Origin: Larus michahellis
Lineage: Eukaryota; Chordata; Aves; Charadriiformes; Laridae
Reading direction: 5' to 3'
Length of the DNA stretch: 64,000 bases
Assembly (NCBI RefSeq): GCF_964199755.1
Contig: NC_133901.1
Span: 12,229,556 to 12,293,555, forward strand
In this document: positions 12,401 through 24,963 of the stretch, piece by piece
How the letters are laid out: every line of letters begins with the position of its first letter
Position numbering within the stretch: position 1 is the stretch's first letter
Translations under genes and position numbers: made by a program
Notes under the pieces: model-generated
The model's input: the letters and a program-made list of their open reading frames with translations, nothing else
Databases searched by the model: none
Told to the model about the DNA's origin: nothing

Positions 12401-15400
12401 TTCGGGTGCTTGTGCCCTAAACCATTGCTGAACCACGTTACAAACGGCCAGCCCTTTCTGCTTCAGTCTAAGGCTGGCCTTCCAGCCATGTTTGCTGCAT
12501 TCTCTAGTTTCTTTCCAATTTGCCTGTATTTCTCTGGTACTATCACACATCAACATAATCCAGACACAAACTTGTCAAGGCTAACACAGAACTGCTACCT
12601 CCAGCTTTTACTGCTGCGTCAAGGAAGGAACTGATCAAAGAATCGATATAAAAAACCTGGCATCTTCTTTTCAACCAGATTAATTAATGTCTTCTCAATG
12701 ATTATTCACCACTTGCCTTATTATCACTGCAAAGACACACTAGGGTTATTAAAGTTGTTCTTGACTCCAGTTATGCAAAACAAAACAGAATAAAATATTG
12801 AACAGGCAACACAAATGCACATAGATGCGGAATAGAAACTATTTCTCTCATTTCTCCACTGGCTTGACGGAGGCATCACACGCTCAGGTGGCAGCTTTCT
12901 TTTACAGTGATCCATCAAACATGATCCAGCACGTAAACCTAGTCAAGACAAAACCTAGGAGAAGAGTATTCCTGTTATCAGATGTGGGAACCTGGTCTCA
13001 AACTCAGCTTGAATGGGCTTTTGTTGTGACTTTCAGTTGGTGACTAAAACCTACTATTTATGAACAGCAACAATGGAAAGACTGAACGCGTTAAGAAACA
13101 TTCATACTTTGTTCTTTTCAGCCTGCCATTTCATTCCAGTTGTGGTTCTAGAATGGCCCCCATTTCAGATATACTGTAGAAAGATTCTGTAATTAGGACT
13201 GCTGCCACGAAACCAACCCCAACCCTGAGGATACAGGATTGGCCTCACAATATAAACTATGAATGAATAGGGCTTCTTGTGTGATTGCAGAATAATGCTT
13301 TATGTCTTTCCTATCTGCAAGATGACATGAATCACTTTCCAAAGGAAAAAATTATTGCAGATACTAATGATATAAAAGGTTATTCTATAAGACACACAAG
13401 AAATTCTATTCATGCAAAGATTATGCTGGAGTTAAATAACTGAACAATGACAATCTGTTAGGATGGGGACTGTCAGCCAGCGCTTGACTTAATTGCAAAC
13501 TGAAGTCTAGAAAGCTACAGGACAGGCCTCTACAAGTCTCAAATTCGGCAAAAAACTTCTTGAACTCTTATCTCCAGTACCAGCAACAATATTATTAGTG
13601 ATCAGAAGTTAGAAACCATCATAACACGCAATATGGAGTAAACTATCCCTTCCTGCACCAGCACACAGCATAGGTGTCACTATGCAACCATGCTTGTTTC
13701 TAGCGGAAGAGGTGGCAGGATAAGCTCTCCAGTTTGAGATTCTTGCAAAAGACAAACAGAAAGACAGACAGAACAACAGTTTTTCCACTTGGACAGTCAT
13801 CAATATAGTTTCAGAAGTATCAGCCTAGCTATGCAATCAGGTGTCAAATCTTGCCTTCGTAGAGGAGCTTGTGGTGCCAAAAAGCAGCATATAACTGCAT
13901 CCTCTTATTTAGAGATGCTTGATTTTTGTTTGCAGAACAAAGCAAATCTGGGAGCAAACTACATTGCTCATAGAAAACAAAAGCAGGCAAATAATAAAGC
14001 AACGTTTTCTTGCAAAGCACAACTTGCAGCCAATGTTTGGTACTTTGCCAAACAATAGGAAAAAAAAATTAATCTTCTATTCATAAATTCTTTATTTCTA
14101 AACCCCACTACAGAACGGTGCTGGACCCTGAGATATATCGATACTTTTCTTACTACCTGGCTCAACTCAGAACACAGTCAACTTTAAAAGTCAAGAGCAC
14201 ACTACAAACGCACACTCCAAGGATGGAGATGGGAATAGCTGAGGTGACTCACTCAGTTAAGAGGGCTGTTCTGCAGCTCGTAAAGGAGCTGACACTGAGC
14301 CATGCTCCACGAAATCCAAAGGGCCTCTGATCACAGAGCCAAGTGGTTGCTGCTCCAATGGCCCAGTCATGGCCAGAACTGACAGGGTTCACGTGACCAC
14401 TAGTAATGTTAAAAAGTGTTCTACATGGTCACTGAAAAACTCCCTGAAAATCTAGTGTTAAAAACATCACCAGGTACTCCATCTGTGGTAGAATCATATC
14501 AGCAGTAGCTGTGGTAAGAAATTTTTGTAACAAACCCATTGCCGAATTCAGCAGAAATGTTATAACGAGCCATTTACATAAATTATTTTGAACCCCATCC
14601 CAAAGGAACTTATTTACAATTCGCTATCACTTGCACAATTTACCTTCCAAAATAGTTTGAACAGGAGACTAAAAAGAGTAACTTTTCTTTCTATACTGAA
14701 GAAGTCTGGAAGAAAAAAAAATCCAACCATCTGAGTTGCTCCTTTGTCCTGTATTTCTTATATATTTACAATTTACAACATTTTGATGTCCTTATTGGCA
14801 GCACGTATAGTTAATCCAAAAGGACTTTTTTGTACATTGGACTTAGACAGGAACTGCAGCTGTGATAACTTTTCAGTTCTCATGACCAGTGGGAATTTGA
14901 CACAGACACATACATTTCAGCTATAGTAAAAAGAAACCATTTACAATTGCATCTGTAAAGTTTTAGGATTAGAGGTGCTTATACCACTTACACTAGCAAA
15001 GCATCCTGAGTTTTAAGCTATTTCATGCTTTATAGAGATAGCAACAGACCATGATGGCCACAGATCCCGACTTACCTCATAACCCAGCTCAGAGGATCTG
15101 ACCTAGTCAAACTGAATACTCCTATTTGAACCACAGTATGTTTCTTCATATGATTAAGGGCTTCAATAATTACACGCACTATAGAAAAGGGGCCATTATT
15201 TCCAATTTGAGTATGTTCAACATCAAGTTCCAGCAAAGAGGCATTGGGCTTTCTTAAGCTAACTTAAAAAAGCTTTCAGGAAGTTGTATTTCCTCACCTA
15301 CAAGTACCGACACACTGTAATCAAACCACCTCTTGGCCTTTTCCAGGCTTGCCAGAGAGAGCCTGGAAGAGAAACGTCTTCAAAGTCATTGCCATAGTTC

Positions 15401-15989
15401 TTTTCTGAATTCCGTCTGTAATTTGTTATTGTTCTTACAAAGACACAAAAGAGGTGGAATTCATCTAGTTTAAGATTAGATGGTACTCTCCTAACTACAG
15501 GTTAGACTACAGGTACTCTCTGTAGTCAATGCAGAGAGGAAGGCACCTCAAAAAGAAAATTACCCCACCGAGCTTAAAAAACAACCTAATTTTGAGATGG
15601 CAAGTTATGTTAGATGAAACCCATCCTTCAGGACTGAACAAGAACACAAGAACAACTGTATCTGTCTCCAAGAGTGGCTATATGCCAATGCTCAAGGAAT
15701 AGTATTAGAAAAAGATATATGGTATTTCCTAGCAGTACTGTCCTGGCCTCCAACTGTTTTCACCTCATGAGATTTGTGAAGCTGGATGTGGTTTCTGTGT
15801 CCTTACTAACCTCCAATGGATTTCCCCTCCCATGGGCTTGGGCATCCCCTGGATTCAACAGAAACTTTTTGCATCCAGAGCATCTTTTGACAAGACTTTC
15901 CACCACCTACCAACCATTTCAATTCTGTCACTCACCAGCTTCAATATGTCAAGATCTTGTACTGAAACAGAGCACAAACGCTAGACCTA

Positions 15990-16200
15990 TACGCACATTG
16001 CCCACAGCATTCCTGAATTTGCAGAGTTCCATGTCATCCCTCTGCCTTCTTTTTTCCAGGATTATTAGTCCTCGCTTAACTCAGTTGTTCTTGTATAGAA
16101 GCCATTTTGCACCTATTGATCATTTCCACTGCCCCTCTCATAAGCTTTTCTGATTCAGCTACACACTTTAAGATGCAGGAACCCAAACCATGAACAGATG
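15990..16200 (-). repeat. Ancient CR1-like LINE remnant (antisense)
   Basis: The stretch reads like the common sauropsid CR1 block in reverse: CTTCTTTTTTCCAGGATTAT, then a motif of the type CACCTATTGATCATTTCCACTGCCCCTCTCATAAGC, which I recognise as the degraded 'atcatctt...ccctcctctgga' block. It is heavily diverged, so the limits are approximate. A plus-strand open frame of 159 codons (15674-16153) overlaps it and is not considered a gene. Confidence 0.45.
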
Positions 16201-16489
16201 AGAATCACATTCAGAAATGAATTTTTGAACTGCCTTTCAAAATTTAATATTATCACTGTATAGTTCTTTCCTTTCAATCCTCACTGTTTTCAGGTAGTAC
16301 GTTCTCAAGTGTCTGTTCTCATAACCACCTGGATTAATTTATCCCTTCTGTCCCTCTTGCTACTTATCTTTCAAGAGGAAACAATGATATCATTGTCCTT
16401 TGTACAGTGTGCAGGGACTTAGTGATAAAACACTATGCAAGAGGAAGGTATTCACTCTCAGAGACTAAAATTTTCATACAGTCTCTGAA

Positions 16490-16800
16490 GAAAGGTTAGA
16501 AGATGGGCAACAAGAATGATCCAAAGGTCTGGAACAGCTTGTCAGTGAGAAATTACAGAGCAGGACCAGGCATATCAGACTCAAACAGAGATGACTTGGA
16601 AGAATATGATAACCTTCTACAAAATCATGGATGGCATGGAAAGGGTAGATAGGGTCTGACTGCTCATATTCTCCTCCAACACAAGAACTAGGTGCAATCG
16701 AACAATGCTACAGGAAGCAGGTTAAAACAAGCAGCAAACCTGTGAAACCTCTCATCAAAGGATGCCACGGACCCAGAAATACTCTGGGGAAATCAAGGGG
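16490..16800 (+). repeat. Ancient CR1-like LINE remnant (sense, 3' region)
   Basis: The order of short blocks follows a widespread reptile/bird CR1 3' region: a 'gatccaaaggtctggaacagctt' type block, then 'atcatggatggcatggaaa', 'ctcctccaacacaagaactagg', 'caggaagcaggtt' and 'cctgtgaaacctct...ggatgcca'. These correspond to remembered consensus blocks at clearly reduced identity. The insertion is old; no ends or target duplication can be defined. Confidence 0.55.
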
Positions 16801-17439
16801 CCATGTTTTAATACTTACTGTCAAAAGTTACTACCTTTTGCTTGGCCACCACTTGATGCCCTTTAATTCTTGCCATGCTCAGGTGACAATATAAATAGGG
16901 AACAATTGCTTCATATTCCCATGGTTGCAGATTGCTATCATAATCCTTCCTCTTATCTGTCCTGCTTCCAATCGTGTATTTTCCAGGCTAAACTCCAGCT
17001 TATTTGGTTATTCTTTTTACGAAAGCTGCTTCAATCATGCTCTTCTGGGTTTTCCCCTAATCTTACTAAAACTCTTTGGAAAGGGGAGAATGTCTGCCCC
17101 TAACTCTGAGGGCAGTATGTTATTCATTACACAAACATACCATGGATTTATACCGTGGCATTCTGTTTTGCTCCCTCTCCTTTTTCTAGAGATCTCTGTC
17201 ATTTCTATCTGCCATTTGTTTTATCTGCTGCTGAGAGTTTCACAGAGCTTTATCTGCATTACTTAAAAGATCTCTTTCCTGAATGGCATAGATTCTTAAG
17301 AGCTCATCACTGCACAGACACAGGTAGTTGTTTCTCCCTGGGCACGCTATTTCATATCTACTAGTATCGAGTACCACTTGCCAACAACCAAGTACTGTGA
17401 GAACCTTCTGCAAATCCAGACACCTTTTGCTTCTGCTAC

Positions 17440-17760
17440 CCTAATTTTGTGATTTCCAGCATATACTGATGCTTCATTACTCAGCCTATCTTCCAGATCA
17501 TTTATGACTATGTTGAGCAAACACAAGCCTGAACACAGAACCCCCTGGGATTCCACTACTGATTACTCCTCACTAGAAAAGCTGACAGTTCTTCCTACAC
17601 TTCAACCAGGTATTAATTACTGAAAAAACTACACTCCTACTCCATGGCAGTTCATTTCCTTTAAGAAGCATTAACAAAGAACTTTGTTAAACTCTCTGAA
17701 AATCCAGAAACAGCAGAATACTCGCTTGTTTGTCTCTTGTGCCTTCTTGTCAAATAGCTT
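17440..17760 (-). repeat. Ancient CR1-like LINE remnant (antisense)
   Basis: The blocks 'ttccagatcatttatgac', 'cccctgggattccact', 'cttcaaccaggtattaat' and 'ctttgttaaactctctgaaa' occur in the order and spacing of a sequence common in turtle, crocodile and bird genomes and derived from old CR1-type LINEs. Divergence is high and the ends are approximate. Together with the neighbouring remnants it makes 16-17.8 kb a LINE graveyard. Confidence 0.55.
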
Positions 17761-20700
17761 CAGACCATCTAACTTTACCAACTGAAGCTGGACTTAAGCA
17801 CTCTTGCAGTGAACCATGAAGGTCACCGCAATGGGAGTGCTTATCAAGGCAGGCTTCCAAGTAGACATGACCTTGAGAATCACTGTCCATGACAGGATGA
17901 TAAGTACTGCTTTGCAGTCAGTATGGATTTGGAGAAGTCAATTTCTACATTAGGAAAACTATTTCAGTAGATTTACCCTAAAAAAAATAAAAATCTCCCA
18001 ACACAAACTTAAATACAATCTCTCCATGTTTACAGCAGCAATGTAATGCAAGCCCAACACTCAAAGATTTGGGCTAGTATCAATAACAATAGTCTACACT
18101 GTTTTTTAAAAATAAACCTGACACTAGACCCTGAACTATTGTTCTAAAATACTGACTTGCTGGTAGTGAATGCAGTATTATTCAGTATAATTCCTTCAGG
18201 TTAAGTCACAGGGTTACCTAATATTCCAGTACTGCTATACCCTTCACAGACACGAGCACGCAGGGTCCTTGAACACAGGTATGCTAGAAACTCTGTTGTG
18301 GAGAACCGATGTATGGGCCTTGCAGAACTTGTCGTTATGGGTATCAGCTGGGGAGGAGGATAGTTAATAATATCAAGAAAGATTTCACTCTGTTCAGCTT
18401 TTCTGAAATACCTTTCTTCAACTTTCCCTTTGCACACAGACTTGGAACTAAAACTAACCAGACAGGAATTTGTGTCCCATGAGACCAGTTTCCAGTTATA
18501 CAGATGAGACAGCAAGAGACTAAAAGCTCATACAATTTTTCCACATAACACCAACCTGTTAAGTATAACTAATTTGCCAACTAATTATTGTTCCAGCCCC
18601 ATGTCCGTATAGAACCAACATCTTAGCTCATTAGCATGCCCCCAATACATTAACATACACCGTGAAGCTCAGCAAGGCATGAGTAAAAAAAATAAAGGAA
18701 AATATCTTTTTCATTCATTTCCCATCTATTCAGAGCTCATACATTTCTCATTACTGTCCTATCTGAATTCTTCATGTCTTATCTGTATCACGCTACTCTC
18801 TATTCACTTATTTCCTCATGCATTCAAGATTCTTGGTAAAGTTCTCTTTGTCTAAGGTGACGGTCCATTTCTCCAGGGTAGTACCAGCTCCCAGCCCGTA
18901 CATGGCCCCAGCTGGAGTACTACAGCTCTTCCATGGGTCAGCGATGACAACAGCGTTGGGGAGAAACGCTCCAATTCTGTGCTGCGTGCCCATCCTCTCT
19001 TCTGAGGCATGATCACAGGAGTAAAGAGCAAGCAGTCATTTCCACTAGTCATACCTTCCACAAGCCCATTCCTGCCAGCCTCTGTCTCACACTCTGAAGA
19101 CGAGCAGCTGTTGAAATGTAACGAATTATGCCAAAAGGTGCAGCATGTCCTAGCATTCAAGAAGTCTGGCACTGCTACAGCTTCTACTGCTTATGACTCC
19201 GATACGCCACACCAGAGGCACAGATCAGTGTGATCAAAGGAACACGTAATTTAAGGGAGCATAACTTTTCTATCCTCTTTCCTCTACCAAGGAAAATTAA
19301 GGGTGTTTTAGCCTGACATCCCAGTAAGACAGAGGACGTAATTTCCCTTGTATCTTTACAAAACAAAAAAAGAACTTCCATTCATTTATCTCTTTTTCCC
19401 CTGTGTATTTAAACAGAAGCAGATTAAAAAGACAAGTGATACACACAAGAAACAGAAAACCAGATAAAAGTAAAGATTCCCTTATTCTAATTTGAGTAAA
19501 ACAGCAGTGTTCACAATCATGAACCTGAATGTTTATTAAAATGAACAGTCATTTTTAACAAGAGCGCCCGTTACATGTGTGACCTCAGGTATTGCTTACT
19601 GCATCCTATTCATACAATATTCTGCAATCAGAATTATTAATTTCTCCATCAGTATAGTATTTACATGCTACTTAGATACTAACTTATGTTCCAGTATTAC
19701 CTTCATTTTTACCCTGCAAGAATTGTAACAAAGTGAATACATCAGTTTTTGGTGCTCAAGGCCTGATTTTCCAAAATAGGCGACGTTACAGTCTTTCATA
19801 CCCAGCACCCGCTCAGCTGAAACTGCTCTTACAGTTGTACATCAGAAATTCTGCAAATCAGATCCAGGGACGTAAACAGCAGAGGAAATGCAACAGTGAG
19901 GTCTGGTGGATAGAAGCTTGTCCCATAACACGCATGAAACCAGGTTTTTTTAAGACAGCAGTTAACTACCTTCATTATGAATGAGAACATTCCCCTCTAC
20001 TTTGCTGTCCAGTTTCTGCCAGAATTGAAGCACAAGATCCAAGCTCTAATTTAGTCTTCAGGAAAGTTCAGTTCTGTGTAACAGGAGAAAACCTAGTCTT
20101 ATGGGGAAGAACAGCCTGCAATCATGTAAGTAAAAACAGTGTTGGAAAACATTTATATAAAGGAGGTGAAGCAAGACTGCACAGCAACCTCTGTACTGGA
20201 CCAAGATATACCAAATTCAGAGTTACTGTTTAAAGCCAGGTTTTCTGTGTAATTCAAGGGGGGAGGGGTGCTCACAGGAAGGGTGGAGAAAGGTCTTTAA
20301 AAAAAAAAAAAAAGGGAAAACACAAATTCCACTGTGCAGCATCATATTTATACCTCCCGGGCTACTGGCAGTGAGTGTTAGACCACAGGGCTTCACTACC
20401 GAGATTTCCGAATTGCCTGAGCCACAATATTCATCACCTGCTCTGCAGGCCGCAGCTGAAGGAGATGAAATAGATGTTTTACCAGTGAATCTCTGCAGTA
20501 TTTGGCAGTCACACATTAGTCAACTTTAACTTAAGGCACTTTGCCCATAGCTGACTTTAATGCTGCACCTCTGCAAATTATGAGTACAAAATAAGATGAC
20601 GCATGACAGTGGTTGCAAAGGTCTAGGTAGTGGAAACTGGCTATGTGCCACCAGGGAACTTCAACTTTTTTATGTTATATGAAGTCAAATGTAAATCAGT

Positions 20701-21739
20701 CTCATCTGATACACAATGTTACCATTTCCAGATACATAAATACTGAAGAAAAAAAAAAAAGCCAACCAGCCAAACCAGTCTCTTGCTTCAACTTCTCAGA
20801 GTCCAGCAGACATAATTTTACAAAATTGAGAAGTCTAATAGTACTGACAATCTCCTCAAAGTTCTCACAAAAATAACTTCCTCCTACACAACCTGTGAGA
20901 GTATACCTGCCGAGCGATTCACAAGAAACAATCAAGAAAGGAGGTGGCTATTTTAAGTAAATGCTTGGGAAACTTATTTTCTGAAGCAGGCATCTGATCA
21001 CCTGAGGTAAAGCCATGAGACCACCACGAAGAAAGATACACCTAGCCTTTCAGGCAGCACTTCAATAGCAAACAGCCTGGGGACTACCTGCCTCTTCTCT
21101 TGATTTCTTCCCTTTGCACTGCGAGCCTGCCTTTACAGGACAGATGGGGGCACAGAACAGCACGTCTTCCAGGGCTTCCTTCTTTAGTGTGAAGAACAGA
21201 GGTAATAAAATTAGTCCCGGGCTTAAAAAATATTTACATTACTTGAGACCAGTACAGTCTGGTGACCTTCAGAGAGAATTACTCCAGTAGGAACACGTCC
21301 TTCAGTAAATCATTCCTTTAGTTATTCAATCTCAATTTTACAAGTTTATGCCCAACTTAATCTCAGATTTGTCTGCCCGTGAACCAAGCAGTCTTGTAGC
21401 CAAAGCTGTTCGCTTTCTTGCTCATGAAGAAATGCTTTGGAAAAAAAAATGAAAATCCTGCTGTCATGACCATATACCAACAGCTGCACTGAAGAAGACC
21501 AAAGGTCCAGCTACCCAGGGTCCTGGGGCAAGTGGCAAGCGTTCAGAAAAAAAAGAAGAGCCTAAGCAGAGGTGACCCTTCACCGGTGTTAACCTCCTGA
21601 CTTACAACAACTAACAGCCTCGGGCCACCCTGAGCGACAAACTACAGCGAGCCCGCTGCGCTTAGAAGCCGTTATGCCTCCCAGCACTTCGCCAGAACTC
21701 TTCCGAGGCAATTCACAGCCCCGGCCTCCACACCACCAC

Positions 21740-22460
21740 CACCCCGCAGTGCTTTTCACAACTTACCCGCCCGCGGTGCGAGAAGCGTTTCCTCCCTCTC
21801 CACCCTCCGTCTTACCTGGGAGCTCCATCCAGCCGCCGCTTCCCTCAGCCCGCCCGCCCGCCCCCGCCGCCCTCCCCGCACCGCCCCATGGCGGGGCGGC
21901 GGCCCCCACACCCGCCCCGGCCCGCTCGGCCCGCAGCTCCCTCCCGGACCCTGTCAGCGCCGGCGGGACGGTTCGCGCACCGGGGCTCGCCCGACACCTG
22001 CCCCCGCCGCCAGGCCCTGAGGGGATCAACGGCCGCTCGGCCTCACCGCCCCGCCCCACACCTACCCGCCGGGGCAGCGCCCCGTCCCATGCCGGCGCCG
22101 TCGCTCCCGCCGCCGGCCGCGCTCTGCCGCCCGCCCGGGAGGCGGAGGGGGGGGTTGTCCGCCCCGCCCCGGAGGCGCGGCGCGGCGGGCGGCCCCGGGC
22201 GCGGAGGTGGAGGCCGGGGCTGTGAGGGGACGGCGACGGAATGGCGCTGAGGAGGAGGAGAGGGGGGAGAACACCACCCCCCGACCCCCTCCCGCGCGCG
22301 TGCACGCGCCGCGCCCCTCCCTCTCCTCCCAGCCGTGAGGCGGAGGCGATGGCGGCCGCCCCTCGCCTCGGCGCCCCCCTCCCTTCAGTCCCCCGCCGTC
22401 CGTTCGTCCCCCTCACCGCCGCGCCTGCGGGTTCACCGGGCCGTCAGCGTCCCCGGGCGG
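21740..22460 (-). promoter_or_regulatory. PPP2R3A: CpG island, probable PPP2R3A (PR130) promoter and 5' UTR exon
   Basis: A sharp change to very GC-rich, CpG-dense DNA between AT-rich flanks. Two good minus-strand splice donors lie at its left edge: CCCAG|GTAAGACGG (last exon base 21816) and GCGG|GTAAGTTG (last exon base 21767). The PR130 exon has a splice acceptor at 9531, so at least one upstream noncoding exon is required, and this island is the only suitable one before DBR1. The transcription start and exon 5' end are unknown. Long open frames on both strands here are a by-product of GC content. Confidence 0.6.
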
Positions 22461-24237
22461 TGGGTTTTTGTTTTCCCTTCGGCCGCTCCAGAAATACCGG
22501 TTGGCTTCATCTCTCTGCCGCAGCGGGTTTTCGGCTCCAGGCCGTTAGTTGCGCCCTCCAGCACAACAGCGCGATGGGTGCCTGCGAGAAAAGGTAAAAA
22601 TTAAGAGGGAAAAGAGCCGAAGTGCAGCTTTATGGGGAAGGCAACTGCCGTGCCTCAGTGGGCAGGCCCCGAGCAGGCTCTGCCTTGGCCGCGTGTTGTG
22701 CTGCACTGCAGGTTGTGTTTTCAGGTTGCAGTTATCAGTCAGGGAGGACGTGCCCAAAGACACTGGAACATTGCTGAGAGTAAGCCTGGTGGTGTTTAGG
22801 CCCATCTCATGGGGACCTTTTTCTAAGCACCTCTTCCTTCCACCACCCACCAACCAGTGACCCTGTGCTCCCTCACACCGTACAGGGACTTCTCAGAATC
22901 TCACCTGGAACATGTCAGATTTGGCTCTTGCACCTCCATTATATCTCCCTCACCTTCACAAACACGTATACTGTCTCCCAGCACTTGTACCTCCCTTCTC
23001 AGCCATGCTATCCCTCCCCAAAAGTCAGCTACAAGTGCTTTTCCTCTTCATTTTAGTATCTTCTAAAAGTGCTAGAAAGCACTTGACAGGAAAGTCCCCA
23101 AGAGCTCCTCTCATCCCATTCTCAGAGATGAGGGAAGCAACCCTGTCACCCTTAGGATGTCTTTTATTTTTTCTTATTTCTGTGGAGAGGAAAACTGAAC
23201 TACTTCCATGGCTCTAAATTAACATAGTTAGCTCAGGGAAAAAAACCCACACATACAGTCAGTGGGGGGGTCAGTGCAGGCAGGCAACAGCCAAAAGGGC
23301 AAATACCTCCCACCCAAACAATCCACTGATGGGAGCCAGTTTCTTGGGGCTCTCCCTTCTTGGCCTCACAGTTCCTGCGCCTGTTGTGTGGGACGGGTTG
23401 TGCATTCGGTTCCCTCAGGGAAGAGCAGGTCCTCTGCTGTAGGACTGGACATCCAGACACGAGAGACATATGGGAGCACATTGGGGCAAGGGACTAAGAC
23501 AGCAGAGCCCAATCCATAGCCAAACCTGCCTTAGTCATGGGGTGGAAGAGATCTGTGCTTCAGTCACATGGTTTTTTTTAAACGGTCTTAAGAGATTGAA
23601 CAAAATTACAATAACATAGTTAAGCATTAACTTGCTGCTACTTACCTTGTAAACAGGCTGCTTCCCTTTGTGGTCTGGCTGCTGTGGGAAGTTCAGAGCG
23701 GTTTTGCTCAGTGAACACCCAGAGTTAAATCAGGGGTGTTGAGGCACGTAATGAATAGTGTACAAAAACTAAAATGATAAAAAAACCCCTTACAAACTTT
23801 GCTGTGCACCAGTTCACATGGGCTAAGTGGCACATGGAGTATGAGAAACGAGCCTGAGGTAACAAACCCAGGAACTGCAGTATCAGATTACCTTGACTGA
23901 CTGAGAATGAATTTGGGAAGGTAGGAGAATTTCGAGGGGCAATCTCAGGACCCCCCCAAGATGGTGTATCTTGGGTAAGGTGGTGTCTTCCAGAGACTCA
24001 TGGACCTTTTCTGTCTTTCGCCTGCATCCTTTCAGGAAGTCTGAGACACGGCAAATGCCAGGGGCTGCTGTTCTTCCCCAGAGAAGCTGGGAAGCCTTCC
24101 CTGGTGACACATTGCACGGACCGAGTTCTGCCCCTACAGCCTGGTAGGTCTCGGCAAAGGCAGCAGAAGGGCTGAGTGCCACTTAGGAACACTTCTGTGG
24201 GCAACTAGGAAGGCTTCTGTGTGCATCTAGGAACACA
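22461..24237. other. Spacer between PPP2R3A and DBR1 promoters
   Basis: Single-copy-looking sequence of moderate GC content lies between the two divergent promoters. No exon, RNA gene or recognised repeat was found, apart from short homopolymers. A CR1 tail follows immediately on the right. Confidence 0.4.
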
Positions 24238-24340
24238 TCCGATCTAGTTAAAGCTGTCCCTGCTTACTGCAGGGGGGTTGGACTAGATGACCTTTAAAGG
24301 TCCCTTCCAACCCAACATATTCTATGGTTCTATGATTCTA
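24238..24340 (+). repeat. CR1 LINE 3' end
   Basis: A well-preserved CR1 3' terminus: CTGCAGGGGGGTTGGACTAG, then ATGACCTTTAAAGGTCCCTT, and the terminal octamers TTCTATGGTTCTATGATTCTA. It is a 5'-truncated copy of about 100 bp, in the same orientation as DBR1 and about 430 bp upstream of its start codon. The phrase CTTCTGTGTGC occurs both upstream (24211) and downstream (24345) of it. Confidence 0.85.
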
Positions 24341-24699
24341 ACACTTCTGTGTGCGCTTTCACTCTGAAGGGCTTGGAAGGGTTTGAAAGCCCGAAGAACT
24401 TTCCCTGGCTTGGACGAGAGCCCTGAGGAACCCACAGTAACCCAGCACTTGTGAAATGACGAAATGTATGTGAGAACACTCCTGTTTCCTTAGTATCCGT
24501 CCTGTAGGGGAACAGGAACGTCGCCTTGGTCCTGTGATTACAGGGTGCGCAGCAGCAAGTTAATGCTTAACTATGTTATTTTAACTTTGTTCAGTCCCTC
24601 AGGACTGTATTAAAAAAAAAAAAAACAAACCCAAACGGTGTAAAAACCCAGGAGCGGGTTTATGACGTGGTACACAAACGTGCCCCCCCGCCATGATCC

Positions 24700-24766
24700 C
24701 GTTCCCTGCGCCGGGCGGTGACGCGGAAGGCGGGCGCGGCGCCTGCGCGGTGGCGGAGCGGCGGCG
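24700..24766 (+). promoter_or_regulatory. DBR1: DBR1 core promoter / start of CpG island
   Basis: A GC-rich TATA-less region lies immediately before the DBR1 ATG. TGACGC at 24719-24724 abuts CGGAAG (ETS-type) at 24724-24729. The decamer GCGCCTGCGC at 24739-24748 fits an NRF1 half-site pair. The same decamer occurs twice in the ARMC8 promoter. The CpG island continues through exons 1-3 to about 25.42 kb. The transcription start is not mapped. Confidence 0.6.
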
Positions 24767-24963
24767 ATGAAGGTGGCGGTGGCGGGGTGCTGCCATGGCG
24801 CCCTGGACAAGATGTACGAGACGTTGGAGCTGCTGCAGCGGCGGCACAACGTGCGGCCCGACCTGCTGCTCTGCTGCGGAGACTTCCAGGCTGTGCGCAA
24901 CGAGGCGGACCTGCGCTGCATGGCCGTGCCCACCAAGTACCGGCACATGCAGACCTTCTACCG
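24767..24963 (+). CDS. DBR1: DBR1 coding exon 1
   Basis: Encodes residues 1-65 plus two bases of codon 66, with the GCCHG and CCGDFQ metal-site motifs. The donor is TACCG|GTGAGC. The next intron is only 92 bp. Confidence 0.96.

Larger units (their letters stand above)
9532..21766. other. Probable PPP2R3A 5' intron (minus strand); no coding gene
   Basis: About 12.2 kb lies between the acceptor of the PR130 exon at 9531 and the donor-bearing CpG island at 21.77-21.82 kb. It is AT-rich and holds old LINE remnants at about 16-17.8 kb, plus a run of A at about 20299-20313. No other exon can be supported. A 40-codon open stretch at about 20.4 kb is noted under findings only. Confidence 0.5.

Noticed and set aside
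15674-16153. Plus-strand frame of 159 codons
   Set aside because: It overlaps an old antisense LINE remnant and has no recognisable domain or splice structure.
21674-22604. Open frames of 90-217 codons on both strands at 21.7-22.6 kb
   Set aside because: GC-rich CpG-island artefacts with Pro/Arg/Ala composition; better explained as the PPP2R3A promoter and 5' UTR.
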